64,000 bases of DNA. It comes from Christiangramia echinicola DSM 19838. GTDB taxonomy: Bacteria > Bacteroidota > Bacteroidia > Flavobacteriales > Flavobacteriaceae. The DNA is taken from assembly GCF_000423065.1 (NCBI RefSeq), contig NZ_AUHG01000012.1, positions 62,001-126,000 of the forward strand. The letters run 5' to 3'. Both the position numbers and the translations under genes were made by a program. Positions 25,246 through 35,080 of the stretch are shown here, one piece after another. Positions within the stretch are counted from its first letter, which is position 1; each line of letters begins with the position of its first letter. A model generated the notes under the pieces. The model was given only the letters and a program-made list of their open reading frames with translations, searched no databases and was not told the origin of the DNA.

Positions 25246-25552
25246 TATTTTAATTCTACTATTAGATTAATTATAGAAGCGCTTTCATTTTCTAAAATCA
25301 AGGAAATTGGAATGGTGCACATCAGCCTATTCCATTTTGAGCAGATGATAATTTCTTTCCACCTTAAGAATTAGAATAATATTTGTCTTTAGATTCGACC
25401 GAATCTCTCCCTGGATCAGATTTTCGAACAATAAATGCATTCATTTCTTCCAGGAACGTAATCGAAAATTAGATAATATGTGTTAATCATGTTAGTATTC
25501 TATTATAGTAACATTATATAGGATTCCATTTTCAAATATGTTCTTAAAAAAT
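25246..25552. other. Long non-coding gap before aroC
   Basis: About 300 bases without a credible reading frame. It holds a weak hairpin at 25309-25333 (arms GGAATGG and CCTATTCC with one G-U pair, then ATTTTG) that may end the regulator transcript, and a perfect 7-base inverted repeat at 25391-25406. The rest is AT-rich and featureless to me. Confidence 0.5.
25391..25406. repeat. Perfect inverted repeat AGATTCG-AC-CGAATCT
   Basis: Seven-base arms separated by two bases. The spacing is too tight for a normal RNA hairpin, which favours a dyad binding site for a dimeric regulator. It lies 145 bases before the aroC -7 box. Confidence 0.45.
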
Positions 25553-25560
25553 TACATTTG
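25553..25560 (+). promoter_or_regulatory. -7 box for aroC
   Basis: TACATTTG matches TAnnTTTG, 15 bases before the aroC ATG at 25576. It also makes the upstream TTG at 25558 an unlikely start codon. No TTG is seen at -33. Confidence 0.5.
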
Positions 25561-25575
25561 TTCAAAATCGTTCTG

Positions 25576-26640
25576 ATGGCAGGAAATTCCTTTGGTAAAA
25601 TGTTTAAGCTAACCACTTTTGGCGAATCGCATGGTGTAGCTATAGGTGGTGTAATAGACGGGTGTCCTGCCGGTCTGGAAATAGATATTGAAAAAGTTCA
25701 GGATGATCTTAATCGTAGGCGCCCGGGACAATCGGCTATCGTTACTCAAAGGAAAGAACCCGACACGGTAGAATTCTTATCTGGAATCTTTGAAGGCAGA
25801 TCTACAGGGACTCCTATTGGGTTTGTGATTAAAAACGCGAATCAGAAGTCTAAGGATTACTCTCACATAAAAGATTCTTACCGGCCATCTCACGCAGATT
25901 ATACCTATGATGAAAAATATGGTGTTCGCGATTATCGTGGTGGGGGAAGATCTTCAGCCAGGGAAACTGCCTGTAGGGTAGTGGCTGGAAGTGTTGCAAA
26001 ACAGTTACTCCAAAATGTTGAGATAAATGCTTTTGTATCTTCAGTTGGTAAGATTGAATTAACAAAACATTACTCTGAACTCGATTTTTCTGAAATTGAA
26101 AAAAACCCGGTACGTTGTCCAGATCCTCAGTTAGCGGCTGAAATGGAAGCTTACATAAAAGAAATTAGGGCAGATGGTGATACCGTAGGCGGTACCGTAC
26201 AATGTGTTATTAAAAATGTACCTAAAGGATTGGGAGAGCCTGTATTTGATAAATTACATGCCGACTTGGGTAAAGCCATGTTGTCTATCAATGCCGTTAA
26301 AGGTTTTGAATACGGAAGTGGTTTTGAAGGAACCAAAATGAGAGGAAGTGAGCATAATGACCATTTTAATACCGACGGTTCTACCAGGACCAACTTAAGT
26401 GGTGGTATACAGGGAGGTATTTCCAATGGAATGGATATTTACTTCAAAGTGGCTTTTAAACCCGTTGCTACCCTAATGCAAAAACAGAAAACCATTAATT
26501 CTAAAGGGGAAGAGGTAGAAATGCAAGGAAAAGGAAGACATGATCCTTGTGTGGTGCCAAGAGCGGTGCCTATCGTGGAGTCTATGGCAGCTCTGGTAAT
26601 TGCCGACTTTTTACTTCAGAATAAATCATCGAAAATCTAA
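25576..26640 (+). CDS. aroC: Chorismate synthase
   Basis: 354 residues, family length. It converts 5-enolpyruvylshikimate-3-phosphate to chorismate using reduced FMN, the last step of the shikimate pathway. Signatures: [18 protein letters not shown] at the N-terminus, [29 protein letters not shown] (about 120-132), [13 protein letters not shown] and [13 protein letters not shown], then [16 protein letters not shown] near the end. The ATG at 25576 gives the canonical [10 protein letters not shown]. The symporter gene follows after 18 bases. Confidence 0.97.
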   Translation: MAGNSFGKMFKLTTFGESHGVAIGGVIDGCPAGLEIDIEKVQDDLNRRRPGQSAIVTQRKEPDTVEFLSGIFEGRSTGTPIGFVIKNANQKSKDYSHIKDSYRPSHADYTYDEKYGVRDYRGGGRSSARETACRVVAGSVAKQLLQNVEINAFVSSVGKIELTKHYSELDFSEIEKNPVRCPDPQLAAEMEAYIKEIRADGDTVGGTVQCVIKNVPKGLGEPVFDKLHADLGKAMLSINAVKGFEYGSGFEGTKMRGSEHNDHFNTDGSTRTNLSGGIQGGISNGMDIYFKVAFKPVATLMQKQKTINSKGEEVEMQGKGRHDPCVVPRAVPIVESMAALVIADFLLQNKSSKI

Positions 26641-26658
26641 ATTTAGAAAAACTATAGC

Positions 26659-27993
26659 ATGAAAAAACTTGCACTGCATTGGCAGATTTTATTAGGAATG
26701 GCAGCAGGGGTTATCTTTGCTCTTATCTTGACTAATTTCAGTTGGGGAGCAGATTTTGTTAGCGATTGGATCAAACCATTCGGTAATATCTTTATAAACG
26801 CTCTTAAATTGATCGCAGTGCCTTTGATCCTTGCATCTTTGATAAAGGGAATATCAGATCTTAAGGATATCTCCAAGCTTTCTAAAATGGGTACCCGAAC
26901 CATTGCTACATATATTATTACAACGGTTATTGCGGTTACCATAGGTTTGGTCATGGTTAATGTTATAGCACCAGGTAAAACAATTTCAGATGAAACCAGA
27001 ACAGATCTAATTACCAGCTACGAAGGTGATGCCTCGGTTAGAATTTCAGATGCTCAGAAACAAAAAGATGCTGGACCACTACAGGCGCTGGAAGATCTCG
27101 TGCCAAGTAATATTTTTGGTGCCGCCAGTGATAATGGTAATATGTTACAGGTTATATTTTTCGCTATCTTCTTCGGAATAGGATTGATCCTCATCCCTGA
27201 AAAGACGGCTAAGCCTGTTAAGGATTTCTTTGATGGATTTAACGAGGTGATCTTAAAGATGATCGACCTTATTATGCTTACTGCACCCTATGGTGTTTTT
27301 GCCTTACTAGCCGCGTTAGTGGTAGAATCTCCAAGTACAGATCTTTTCGCCGCGCTGGCTTTGTATGCTTTAACCGTATTAATCGGATTGGCCCTGATGA
27401 TTGGAGTTTATATTCTATTAGTTTGGATTTTTACGAAGAACAAACCATCGTTCTTTATTAATGGGATTGCACCTGCTCAGCTACTGGCTTTTTCAACCAG
27501 CTCAAGTGCAGCAACACTTCCTGTAACTATGGAGAGGGTAGAGGAGCACATGGGAGTTCATAAAGAAGTCACCAGTTTTGTATTACCAATTGGAGCTACA
27601 ATTAATATGGATGGTACTAGTTTATACCAGGCCGTTGCCGCAGTTTTTATCGCCCAGGCATTTGGTATGGATCTTAGTATTGGTGCTCAATTAGGTATTA
27701 TTGCTACAGCTACCTTGGCATCTATAGGTTCAGCAGCGGTTCCTGGTGCAGGAATGGTAATGCTGGTAATAGTACTCGCACAGGCCGGAATTCCTGAAGC
27801 TGGACTAGCATTAATATTTGCGGTAGACAGGCCGTTAGATATGTGCAGAACTACAGTAAACGTTACCGGGGATGCAGCAGTATCTTTAATGGTGGCGAAA
27901 TCTGTAGATATGATGGGGCCTCCCAATGTAAAGGAATGGAACGATAATTATAATACAGAAACTAAAACTGTTTCTGAAACCGAAAAAGTTTAA
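26659..27993 (+). CDS. Dicarboxylate/amino acid:cation symporter (DAACS/GltP family)
   Basis: 444 residues with about eight membrane segments plus two re-entrant loops. Motifs: the serine-rich hairpin AFSTSSSAATLPVTM near 280, INMDGTSLYQAVAAVF near 315 (cation/substrate site), and DRPLDMCRTTVNVTGDA near 395. The family imports glutamate, aspartate or C4-dicarboxylates with Na+ or H+; which one cannot be read. The last four bases of the gene overlap the end of the convergent DCC gene. Confidence 0.94.
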   Translation: MKKLALHWQILLGMAAGVIFALILTNFSWGADFVSDWIKPFGNIFINALKLIAVPLILASLIKGISDLKDISKLSKMGTRTIATYIITTVIAVTIGLVMVNVIAPGKTISDETRTDLITSYEGDASVRISDAQKQKDAGPLQALEDLVPSNIFGAASDNGNMLQVIFFAIFFGIGLILIPEKTAKPVKDFFDGFNEVILKMIDLIMLTAPYGVFALLAALVVESPSTDLFAALALYALTVLIGLALMIGVYILLVWIFTKNKPSFFINGIAPAQLLAFSTSSSAATLPVTMERVEEHMGVHKEVTSFVLPIGATINMDGTSLYQAVAAVFIAQAFGMDLSIGAQLGIIATATLASIGSAAVPGAGMVMLVIVLAQAGIPEAGLALIFAVDRPLDMCRTTVNVTGDAAVSLMVAKSVDMMGPPNVKEWNDNYNTETKTVSETEKV

Positions 27994-28406
27994 TCTAAAA
28001 ATTTGGCTTTAAGTTCGGGAGTGGGGATCATACATTGTTCCTTTTTCCCGAACCATTTATAGCGGTTATTGGCTATAAAATCATAGATTCCATCCCTAAG
28101 AGATTCCGGAATAAATAGGAAATTTTTAAGTAAGGAATATCCTCCTGAAAGATCCCTCGAAATTTCCAGTGCCGCAGTTGATTTTTTGTAATAAGCGACT
28201 CCCGGATCTATTAAGATGATCGAATCTAATTCTTCTGGATCAAGACCTCTCTCTGCAACCAGTTCTTTTCCAAAATCACTCTGAAGGGATGCAAACCTGA
28301 AAATATCTTTCCTGTCATGTTTAATGATTCGCTGCACTGCACCGTCACAGAGGTTACAAACTCCATCAAAAAGCACTATTTTCTTATGTTCAGGAATCTT
28401 ATTCAT
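27990..28406 (-). CDS. DCC-family thiol-disulfide oxidoreductase (DUF393)
   Basis: 138 residues. The CxxC site is in FDGVCNLCDGAV near residue 14-25, followed by the family pattern FRFASLQSDFG near 48. Thioredoxin-like fold, no signal peptide, so cytosolic. Substrate unknown. It starts 3 bases after mutS2 and is probably co-transcribed with it. Its 3' end overlaps the symporter gene on the other strand by four bases. Confidence 0.93.
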   Translation of the reverse strand: MNKIPEHKKIVLFDGVCNLCDGAVQRIIKHDRKDIFRFASLQSDFGKELVAERGLDPEELDSIILIDPGVAYYKKSTAALEISRDLSGGYSLLKNFLFIPESLRDGIYDFIANNRYKWFGKKEQCMIPTPELKAKFLD

Positions 28407-28409
28407 AGT

Positions 28410-30593
28410 TTATTTTTTTGCAGCCTGAACAAGTTCTAATTGTTCTAATCCAACCGAAGTGGTAAACATACCATAATTTACGATTGCTTTTCCTTTTTCT
28501 ATATTATCTATAGAACCAACTGCCTTTCCATCTTCAAGACGAACACGATCACCAATTTTTAATTTGGCCTTCGGCTTGTTGGCTTCCTGCTTTTTGATCT
28601 CTTCTTCTTTCTTTTTTTCTTCTTTTTTCTTCTCGCGGATAGGCTTTATTTTCTTCTGAACCTCTTGTTTTAGTTGTCGTTCCTTGGCCTTTTTTCTTTT
28701 CTGCTCTTTTACATCTTCTTTCTTTCTCTTGGAATTTTCAATTTCCACGATTTTAATGAATTCCCCGATGAGCTCTTTCTTCTTTTTATTGTTGAAATAT
28801 TTTTCACTGAGATCATTCACCTTCTGGCCTAAATAGATCAAACGTTGATTAGAATCATATAGCTCCTGGTAATTCTCTAGTTTCTGCTGAACTCGTAAAT
28901 TGATCTCTTCAAGCTTTTCTTTCTCTGCTGCAGCTCTATCTTCTTTTGTCTTTAGAGAATCGGTAGTTTTTCTTAAAACAGATCGTTCTTTCTGAAGTTT
29001 TGCGATACTTCTGTCAAACCTGATTTTGCCCTTTTCTACCTTCTTTTTAGACCTGTTTATAAGACTATACGGTATGCCATTCTTCTGAGCAACTTCAAAG
29101 GTAAATGAACTTCCAGCTTCACCAACCTGCAGCTTATATATTGGCTCCAGAGTATGATTATCAAACATCATATTCGCATTGCTCATATCTGGCAATTCAT
29201 TTGCCAGTTTCTTCAAATTGGCATAATGGGTGGTTAGAATTCCATAAGATCCTTTTTCGTAAAATACTTCCAGAAACGTTTCAGCTAAAGCTCCACCCAA
29301 TTCAGGATCACTTCCAGTTCCAAATTCATCTATCAGGAATAATGTCTTATCATCACATTTCCTGAGGAAATAATTCATATTCTTAAGCCTGTAGCTATAT
29401 GTACTTAAATGATTTTCAATAGACTGATTGTCGCCAATATCTGTAAGAACTTTGGAGAATAAACACATTCTGCTATACTCATGAACCGGAATAAGGATCC
29501 CACTCTGAATCATAACCTGGAGTAATCCTACAGTTTTTAATGTGATACTTTTTCCACCCGCATTTGGACCTGAGATAACCATAATGCGATTATCGGGCAT
29601 CAGTTCAATACTTTGAGGAAAGGTCTTATCACCTTTCTTTTTATTGTTTAAATAAAGTAATGGGTGATAGGCCTCCATTAGATGAAGTTCTCTTTCTTTA
29701 GTGATCTTCGGAAGGATACCATTTATTTTTTCGGCATATTTAGATTTTGCAGAAATAACATCCAGATCACTGAGTAGATCCTGGTATTCTATAAGCACTT
29801 CACGATAAGGCCTGGTAAATTCGGTTAGTTCCCTAAGAATTCGTTTTACCTCTTCTTTTTCCTCATATTCAAGGTTATTCAATTCCCTGGTATATCTAAA
29901 GGTAGTCTCCGGCTGAATATAAACAATACTTCCGGTTTTGGAATTACCCATAATTCCACCTTTCACCTTTCTCCTGTACATCGCCTTAACAGCAAGGACT
30001 CGTACATTCTCAACTACACTTTCCTTGATCTCATCAAGATAGCCATAAGATTGATAATTAGTTAACGCTGAATTGAAACTTGAATTTATTTTTCCGCGAA
30101 TACTATTAATAGATCTTCTTAGATCCTGAAGCAGGGGAGAAGCATCGTCTTTCATCTCTCCAAAGCGGTCTATGATTCCGTCTATCCTATCTGTAAGGCT
30201 TTTATCATATTCGATGTGCGAAACCGTTTCAGACAAGGCAGGATATATTTCACTATACTTTCTGAAAAATTTGAGATGGGTATTTACAATCTCACTTATA
30301 GAAGATATTTTTCTAAAACCAGTGATCTCTATAACAGATCCCTCAATACCTAATAATTTAATTTCAGATTGAATAGAATCGAAACCATGATTTGGTATAG
30401 GCTGATCCTGGGTTTTAGAATTGAAATATTCATTGGTTTGATCGAGACCAAAAACTGTTTTTTTATAATTTGGATAAGGTTGTATGCTAAGAGCTTTTTC
30501 TTTTCCCTGCCCGGTTATGCATAATTCGCTTATCTGCTCACATACTACCGGAAACTCAAGATCATCAAGACTCCTGGAACTAATTTTTATCAT
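28410..30593 (-). CDS. mutS2: MutS2-family ATPase lacking the Smr domain
   Basis: 727 residues. MutS domain III/V core with Walker A GPNAGGKS at 342-349, FLIDEFGTGSDPELGGALAE (Walker B), and THYANLK. It is followed by a long, very Lys/Glu-rich coiled coil (about 520-660) and a KOW-like end (KIGDRVRLEDGKAVG). B. subtilis MutS2 continues with an Smr nuclease domain; this protein ends at residue 727 just after the KOW-like part, so Smr is missing. MutS2 proteins suppress recombination or rescue collided ribosomes. The divergent neighbour is ung. Confidence 0.92.
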   Translation of the reverse strand: MIKISSRSLDDLEFPVVCEQISELCITGQGKEKALSIQPYPNYKKTVFGLDQTNEYFNSKTQDQPIPNHGFDSIQSEIKLLGIEGSVIEITGFRKISSISEIVNTHLKFFRKYSEIYPALSETVSHIEYDKSLTDRIDGIIDRFGEMKDDASPLLQDLRRSINSIRGKINSSFNSALTNYQSYGYLDEIKESVVENVRVLAVKAMYRRKVKGGIMGNSKTGSIVYIQPETTFRYTRELNNLEYEEKEEVKRILRELTEFTRPYREVLIEYQDLLSDLDVISAKSKYAEKINGILPKITKERELHLMEAYHPLLYLNNKKKGDKTFPQSIELMPDNRIMVISGPNAGGKSITLKTVGLLQVMIQSGILIPVHEYSRMCLFSKVLTDIGDNQSIENHLSTYSYRLKNMNYFLRKCDDKTLFLIDEFGTGSDPELGGALAETFLEVFYEKGSYGILTTHYANLKKLANELPDMSNANMMFDNHTLEPIYKLQVGEAGSSFTFEVAQKNGIPYSLINRSKKKVEKGKIRFDRSIAKLQKERSVLRKTTDSLKTKEDRAAAEKEKLEEINLRVQQKLENYQELYDSNQRLIYLGQKVNDLSEKYFNNKKKKELIGEFIKIVEIENSKRKKEDVKEQKRKKAKERQLKQEVQKKIKPIREKKKEEKKKEEEIKKQEANKPKAKLKIGDRVRLEDGKAVGSIDNIEKGKAIVNYGMFTTSVGLEQLELVQAAKK

Positions 30594-30606
30594 ATCAATT
30601 TTTCCC

Positions 30607-30614
30607 TACTTTTG
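30607..30614 (+). promoter_or_regulatory. -7 box for ung
   Basis: TACTTTTG matches TAnnTTTG and ends 26 bases before the ung ATG. It lies between the divergent mutS2 and ung genes; no clear -33 TTG. Confidence 0.45.
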
Positions 30615-30622
30615 AGGCACTG

Positions 30623-30630
30623 CAAAGTTA
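30623..30630 (-). promoter_or_regulatory. -7 box for mutS2
   Basis: Minus-strand TAACTTTG matches TAnnTTTG, 29 bases before the mutS2 ATG. It lies downstream of the ung -7 box on the other strand, so the two divergent transcripts would overlap at their 5' ends. Confidence 0.45.
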
Positions 30631-30640
30631 CTTAATTCTC

Positions 30641-31306
30641 ATGAACGTAAGAATACACGAAAGCTGGAAAAAAGAGCTCAATCAAGAATTTGAAGAAGAT
30701 TATTTCAAAAACCTTATCAATTTTGTTAAAGAGGAATATACCGAGCATAAATGTTTTCCGCCGGGGAATGAAATATTTTCGGCATTTGATCATTCTACAT
30801 TTGAAGACACCAAAGTAGTTATTCTCGGTCAGGACCCTTACCACGGTAATGGGCAGGCGAATGGGTTATGTTTTTCAGTGCGGGATGAAGTAAAATTACC
30901 GCCATCATTGATAAACATTTTTAAGGAAATAGAGAGTGACCTTAAAAAGCCAATCCCCGCCACTGGAAATTTAGAAAGATGGGCAGACCAGGGAGTTTTG
31001 TTATTAAATGCAACACTTACCGTTAGGGCCCACCAGGCAGGTTCTCACCAGAAAAAAGGTTGGGAGGAATTTACAGATAACGTCCTTAAACTGATCTCTG
31101 ATAAAAAAGAAAATGTTGTTTTTATGCTATGGGGAGGATATGCCAAAAAGAAACTCAGATTAATTGATGACTCGAAACATCTAATATTAACAACAGGTCA
31201 CCCTTCTCCTTTAAGTGCAAACCGAGGATACTGGTTTGGGAACAAACACTTTAGTAAGACCAACGAGTACTTAAAAGAAAAGGGAGCACAGCCAATTGAT
31301 TGGTAA
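30641..31306 (+). CDS. ung: Uracil-DNA glycosylase (family 1)
   Basis: 221 residues, normal for Ung. It removes uracil from DNA to start base-excision repair. Motifs: water-activating loop GQDPYHGNGQANGLCFSV with Asp65, LLLNATLTVRAH for the uracil pocket, and the Leu-intercalation loop HPSPLSANRGYWF near 187. The stop codon directly abuts the stop of the convergent barrel-protein gene. Confidence 0.97.
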   Translation: MNVRIHESWKKELNQEFEEDYFKNLINFVKEEYTEHKCFPPGNEIFSAFDHSTFEDTKVVILGQDPYHGNGQANGLCFSVRDEVKLPPSLINIFKEIESDLKKPIPATGNLERWADQGVLLLNATLTVRAHQAGSHQKKGWEEFTDNVLKLISDKKENVVFMLWGGYAKKKLRLIDDSKHLILTTGHPSPLSANRGYWFGNKHFSKTNEYLKEKGAQPIDW

Positions 31307-31876
31307 TTAGAATCTATATCCCAGATTAATCATAAACTGACCAACTATAGTAGGTGAGTTGTCACTGAATAAATTTCTTCCTATACCTGCATTCAGGTCT
31401 AGAAGAAATCCTCCTTGAGATACGAATTTTCCACCTAAACCAAAGCCGATGGCAAAATCTGTATAATTTTCAGTTTTATATACATAATTTCCAGATTGTT
31501 GATCCAGATAATAATCAACATCATATTCTCCATTAGAGAGCATCCCGAATCCATTTACATAAAAGCCACGGGCATAAGTAGAACTAAAGAAATGCTTATA
31601 CTTTCCTGTTACAGATGAATTCTTAAAAAAGCCATCACCGTAATAATCATCATTATTAGGATATAGATATCCCTCCACAGCCCAGGTAGAATTTTCATCG
31701 ATCACTCTTTCGTAGGCAATATCAATGATCCCAAAGGCCACTAGATTAAATGCATTTATGCTTAATTCATTTTTATTGATGTCTCTGCTATCTGGAATGG
31801 AATCTTTAGAAGTTTCCTGAGCATAAGATAAAGTAGTTACTAATATCAGGATACTAGCAATAAATAGGTTTTTCAT
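31307..31876 (-). CDS. Secreted small outer-membrane beta-barrel protein
   Basis: 189 residues. The signal peptide is KNLFIASILILVTTLSYAQ. The mature protein has alternating strands with Gly/aromatic residues (FAIGFGLGGKFVSQGG, LDLNAGIGRNLFS) and ends in a typical barrel strand MINLGYRF. It resembles the DUF3575-like class of small barrels in length and layout, but I am not sure of the family. Function unknown. Its stop abuts the ung stop. Confidence 0.8.
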   Translation of the reverse strand: MKNLFIASILILVTTLSYAQETSKDSIPDSRDINKNELSINAFNLVAFGIIDIAYERVIDENSTWAVEGYLYPNNDDYYGDGFFKNSSVTGKYKHFFSSTYARGFYVNGFGMLSNGEYDVDYYLDQQSGNYVYKTENYTDFAIGFGLGGKFVSQGGFLLDLNAGIGRNLFSDNSPTIVGQFMINLGYRF

Positions 31877-32004
31877 GAAGGGGGTTGATTAAATTGGCCC
31901 CGAAAGTAAATATATTCTTTAAACTATAATACGGTTAGGTCTATTTTTTTTTGAAATCTTCAAAATCATACATGAATATCATTAGCTAAACCTTATAAAA
32001 TTTC

Positions 32005-32048
32005 AAAAAAAAGGAAGACTAACAAATTGTTTGACTTCCTTTTTTTTT
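32005..32048 (-). terminator. Strong bidirectional terminator
   Basis: Arms AAAAAAGGAAG and CTTCCTTTTTT around a 17-base loop that itself contains AACAA/TTGTT. It lies 24 bases past the stop codon of the ScyD/E-like lipoprotein gene and has a T/A tract on both sides. Confidence 0.8.
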
Positions 32049-32071
32049 ATTTAATACTCCGTTCTTAAGAA

Positions 32072-33280
32072 TTAGTAATCCAACATTCTTACGATCGCAG
32101 ACTCACCTATAAATAGTTTATTCTCCAATACCCAAAGATTACCTTTTTTATCAAAAGTAATTGCCCCAGGGTAAACGAGTTCGGAAGCAATTTCTTTTTC
32201 AACCTCTCCGGTTTCAGTATTGTAAGCCGTGATAGAACCACCTCCCCATGGAATATCTGGTACCACAGACGACAGCCAGCTGTTGGAGTCAAATTGAACC
32301 ACATATAGAAGTCCGTCAGGTCCCATTTCCAGATCTATAACTGAAGTTAAACCGTTGATCAGGACATTGCATTCTGAAGGTCCGTCTAATTCAGAACACA
32401 CAAAATTAGTACCATCTGCGGGCATTTTCCAAACCCTCGAAAGGCCAGTTGGAAGTCCTTCAGGGGTTGCACCTGTTAATTCACCTACATAAATATATCC
32501 ATCATTTCCAATGGCAACTGAAGTTGCTACTGGTTGAACATAACAAGTGATATCATTACTACCATCGGTAGTTTCAAAGAGTTGCATCCATTCGCCTGCC
32601 GCATTTAATGGAGGCGTTAAAATGGCCTTCCAGTCTATTTCTCCCTCGGTAGTCGCCTGTAGAACTGTATTACCTGCGGCATCTGCTATTAAAGCTGTTT
32701 CTCCGTCGAATGCAGTAACCTTATATGGGTTGTTTTGAGGCCCCGCGTTAAAAACTAAATCTCCATTATCGGTGAATTCTTCTTCACATTGCTGATTTTT
32801 CCATTGCGGACCTTCATTGGCATCAGGATCATTATCCCTTTCAAATTTAGCCAGGTCTGCTACCATTCTAACTTTTCCCTGAGAAGCCCTGTATAATTCC
32901 CCGTTTGCTGCAAGGTTTGTTCCTGCTGTGGTGAAAAATGCATTACCTGCCCCAATGGACTCTATACCCTGAATATCTGTTTCTGTATCCAGACCAATCA
33001 TGGTAGTAATTTTTCCATTTTTTATAAGCTGAATACTTCGGTTACCAGAAAATTCATTCAACCCAACCATGATACTTCCATCTGGTGTTGCTGAAATGTC
33101 AAATACAATAGCTCCCGGAAATTCGTATGGACCTGCATCCATTGCCTTATTTATTTTAAGATCAGATACTTCCGCCGGGAGCTCATTGATCTCTTTTTCA
33201 CATGCTGTTACAAAGAGCATTAAGAGGCTGAAAAATAAAAGTTTCCAGCCAGGATTCATTCGTTGAATTTTAGATTTCAT
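32072..33280 (-). CDS. ScyD/ScyE-family lipoprotein with beta-propeller-like repeats
   Basis: 402 residues. Lipoprotein signal with LFVTACEK, lipid-attachment Cys near residue 27. The body has repeated blade-like units: IVFDISATPDGSIMVGL, the pair NPYKVTAFDGETALIADAAGNTVLQ near 185, VAIGNDGYIYVGELTG, LEMGPDGLLYVVQF and ITFDKKGNLWVLEN. The AFDGETALIADAAGN pattern is characteristic of the ScyD/ScyE family, whose biochemical role is not settled outside cyanobacterial scytonemin. Membrane-anchored and extracytoplasmic. It follows the DUF4412-like gene by 49 bases on the same strand, so the two are probably one transcript. Confidence 0.85.
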   Translation of the reverse strand: MKSKIQRMNPGWKLLFFSLLMLFVTACEKEINELPAEVSDLKINKAMDAGPYEFPGAIVFDISATPDGSIMVGLNEFSGNRSIQLIKNGKITTMIGLDTETDIQGIESIGAGNAFFTTAGTNLAANGELYRASQGKVRMVADLAKFERDNDPDANEGPQWKNQQCEEEFTDNGDLVFNAGPQNNPYKVTAFDGETALIADAAGNTVLQATTEGEIDWKAILTPPLNAAGEWMQLFETTDGSNDITCYVQPVATSVAIGNDGYIYVGELTGATPEGLPTGLSRVWKMPADGTNFVCSELDGPSECNVLINGLTSVIDLEMGPDGLLYVVQFDSNSWLSSVVPDIPWGGGSITAYNTETGEVEKEIASELVYPGAITFDKKGNLWVLENKLFIGESAIVRMLDY

Positions 33281-33329
33281 AATTATAATTTTGGCTAATA
33301 AGTGATTTTTATTTTGTGGGTGGATACAT

Positions 33330-35006
33330 TTAATTCTTATTAGATTTAAGCTGACCCATAAAGCTCATATTCTGGTATTCATTTGTATGTATTGAGGTTT
33401 TTAACTGGTTCAAAGACTGTCCGGTTAATACGACATTGTTCCTGGACTTCTTTTTATCTATATAATGCATCTCTGTGACCAATCCTTCCGAAAATTGTTT
33501 GAGCAGCCTGGGATCAATGTCGGGCATATTCATGTCCATAGGTCCTGAAAAATTAAATAGATTGCTCATCTCGATAGGAGCTTCGGTAGTATGATATACC
33601 TGAACAATAAATTCATCATTTTCAATCTCCATCCCTTTACTGTTATACCCCATGATAGTTTTATCTGGTAATTTTCTTATTTCTAATTCACCAATATCAT
33701 CAGCTTTTTTTGGTTTTTGCATTGGATGTATCTGAAGGAACTTACTACCTCCAGATTCTATGAACATAACCAGGGCATTTATGGTTAAATCAAACACCAT
33801 CATCGCTCCATCCAGGCTACCAGAATTCATATTTTCTACTGAGATTCCCTGATAATTTGTATTCTTCCTGAGTAGAACCACGAGGTCAAATGGATCTTTT
33901 TTTTGATTTTCCATTTCCATTTTTAATCTATATTTCCAATCAAACTCATAGGTTGCAGGTAGATCTTCTGTGCCAAGATCACTGTTTTCCAGGTTTTTTG
34001 TCATAGAGTCCATGCTCTTATGAGATATACCTGCAGAATCATTATCAACGTTCTCACCACTATCTATTCCCTGATCTCTACTATTTTCTCCCGGAGGCGT
34101 AGCATCCGCACCGGCCAGAAACAGGTCTTGAAATGGCATTTTCACCTCTACGGCATCTGGTAAACTAACCGAGACGGGTTGGTAGGTGAACTTATAACTT
34201 CCATCTCCCTGAGTTTGCTGTGTATTTACATTTGCATAGATTTCAGATAGGCGTCCCTGGCTATCAAAAAGTACCCAGGACCCCTTATATTCAGGATCTG
34301 TATAAATAAATTTAGGGCAGTCACCGCCATCAGGGCAGGGGGCTGTAGTTTCCTCATAATCTTCAGATCTAAAATGTTCAGGTTTGTAGATAAAAGCCCA
34401 TTCAACAATCTGGAAAGTATTCATATTTAATCCCTGCTCCTTAAGTTTTTTTGAAGCATTCAAAGATGGTTCGGCAGGAAGCTTTAGAATTCCCATAGAC
34501 ATCATTGGCATCATGAAAGACATCGCGTCAGACTTCATTAGTCCAGTTTTTTCCCAGCGATTTTCACCTTCATTAAATCCATATTGAAAGCCTTCACTGT
34601 CTATGAAGATGGGTTTGTCGCTATTGGGAGCTACACCACGCGCAGCGATTTCATCACTATCAAAATAATATTCACTCCCTTTTCCCTTACTATCAGACGT
34701 TTTTACTATCACATCTGAGGTGTAAAAAGCTTGCTTGGCATGTGTATTAATTAACTTAGCCTCATTCTTACTTTTAGAATAACTAGTTGGACTATTTTCT
34801 TTAACATTGTTAGAGTTTTTATCATTACCAGTAATTCCATCTATAGATCCTTCTACTGTTTTCTCGGTTTGTTGTTCGGTTTTTTTCAGGAGAACCTTTT
34901 CAGTAGTTTTTTCTACCTTCTTCTTAAGCTTTTTTAGTATCTGTGAATCTGCAGTATGACCTGCAAATAAGAAACATAATGCTACTAGAATATACTTCGC
35001 TTTCAT
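33330..35006 (-). CDS. Secreted DUF4412-like protein
   Basis: 558 residues. The signal peptide is YILVALCFLFAGHTADSQ. It is followed by a Lys-rich amphipathic stretch (ILKKLKKKVEKTTEKVLLKKTE) and a variable low-complexity part. A segment in the C-terminal half (YEFDWKYRLKMEMENQ through DGAMMVFDLTINALVMF) matches the DUF4412 pattern as I remember it. The function of that domain is unknown. The distal gene of the same transcript encodes the ScyD/E-like lipoprotein. The 5' leader contains an 8-base G/C tract. Confidence 0.75.
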   Translation of the reverse strand: MKAKYILVALCFLFAGHTADSQILKKLKKKVEKTTEKVLLKKTEQQTEKTVEGSIDGITGNDKNSNNVKENSPTSYSKSKNEAKLINTHAKQAFYTSDVIVKTSDSKGKGSEYYFDSDEIAARGVAPNSDKPIFIDSEGFQYGFNEGENRWEKTGLMKSDAMSFMMPMMSMGILKLPAEPSLNASKKLKEQGLNMNTFQIVEWAFIYKPEHFRSEDYEETTAPCPDGGDCPKFIYTDPEYKGSWVLFDSQGRLSEIYANVNTQQTQGDGSYKFTYQPVSVSLPDAVEVKMPFQDLFLAGADATPPGENSRDQGIDSGENVDNDSAGISHKSMDSMTKNLENSDLGTEDLPATYEFDWKYRLKMEMENQKKDPFDLVVLLRKNTNYQGISVENMNSGSLDGAMMVFDLTINALVMFIESGGSKFLQIHPMQKPKKADDIGELEIRKLPDKTIMGYNSKGMEIENDEFIVQVYHTTEAPIEMSNLFNFSGPMDMNMPDIDPRLLKQFSEGLVTEMHYIDKKKSRNNVVLTGQSLNQLKTSIHTNEYQNMSFMGQLKSNKN

Positions 35007-35080
35007 GACATCTACATTTTGGTTTCACACAAAAGCATAGATTAAAAGGCTATAATAGCAAGGTGAATGGGGAAAATAAA

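Noticed and set aside
25309-25333. Hairpin after the response regulator as a firm terminator
   Set aside because: Seven-base stem with a G-U pair, an 11-base loop and a poor U-tract; too weak to call alone.
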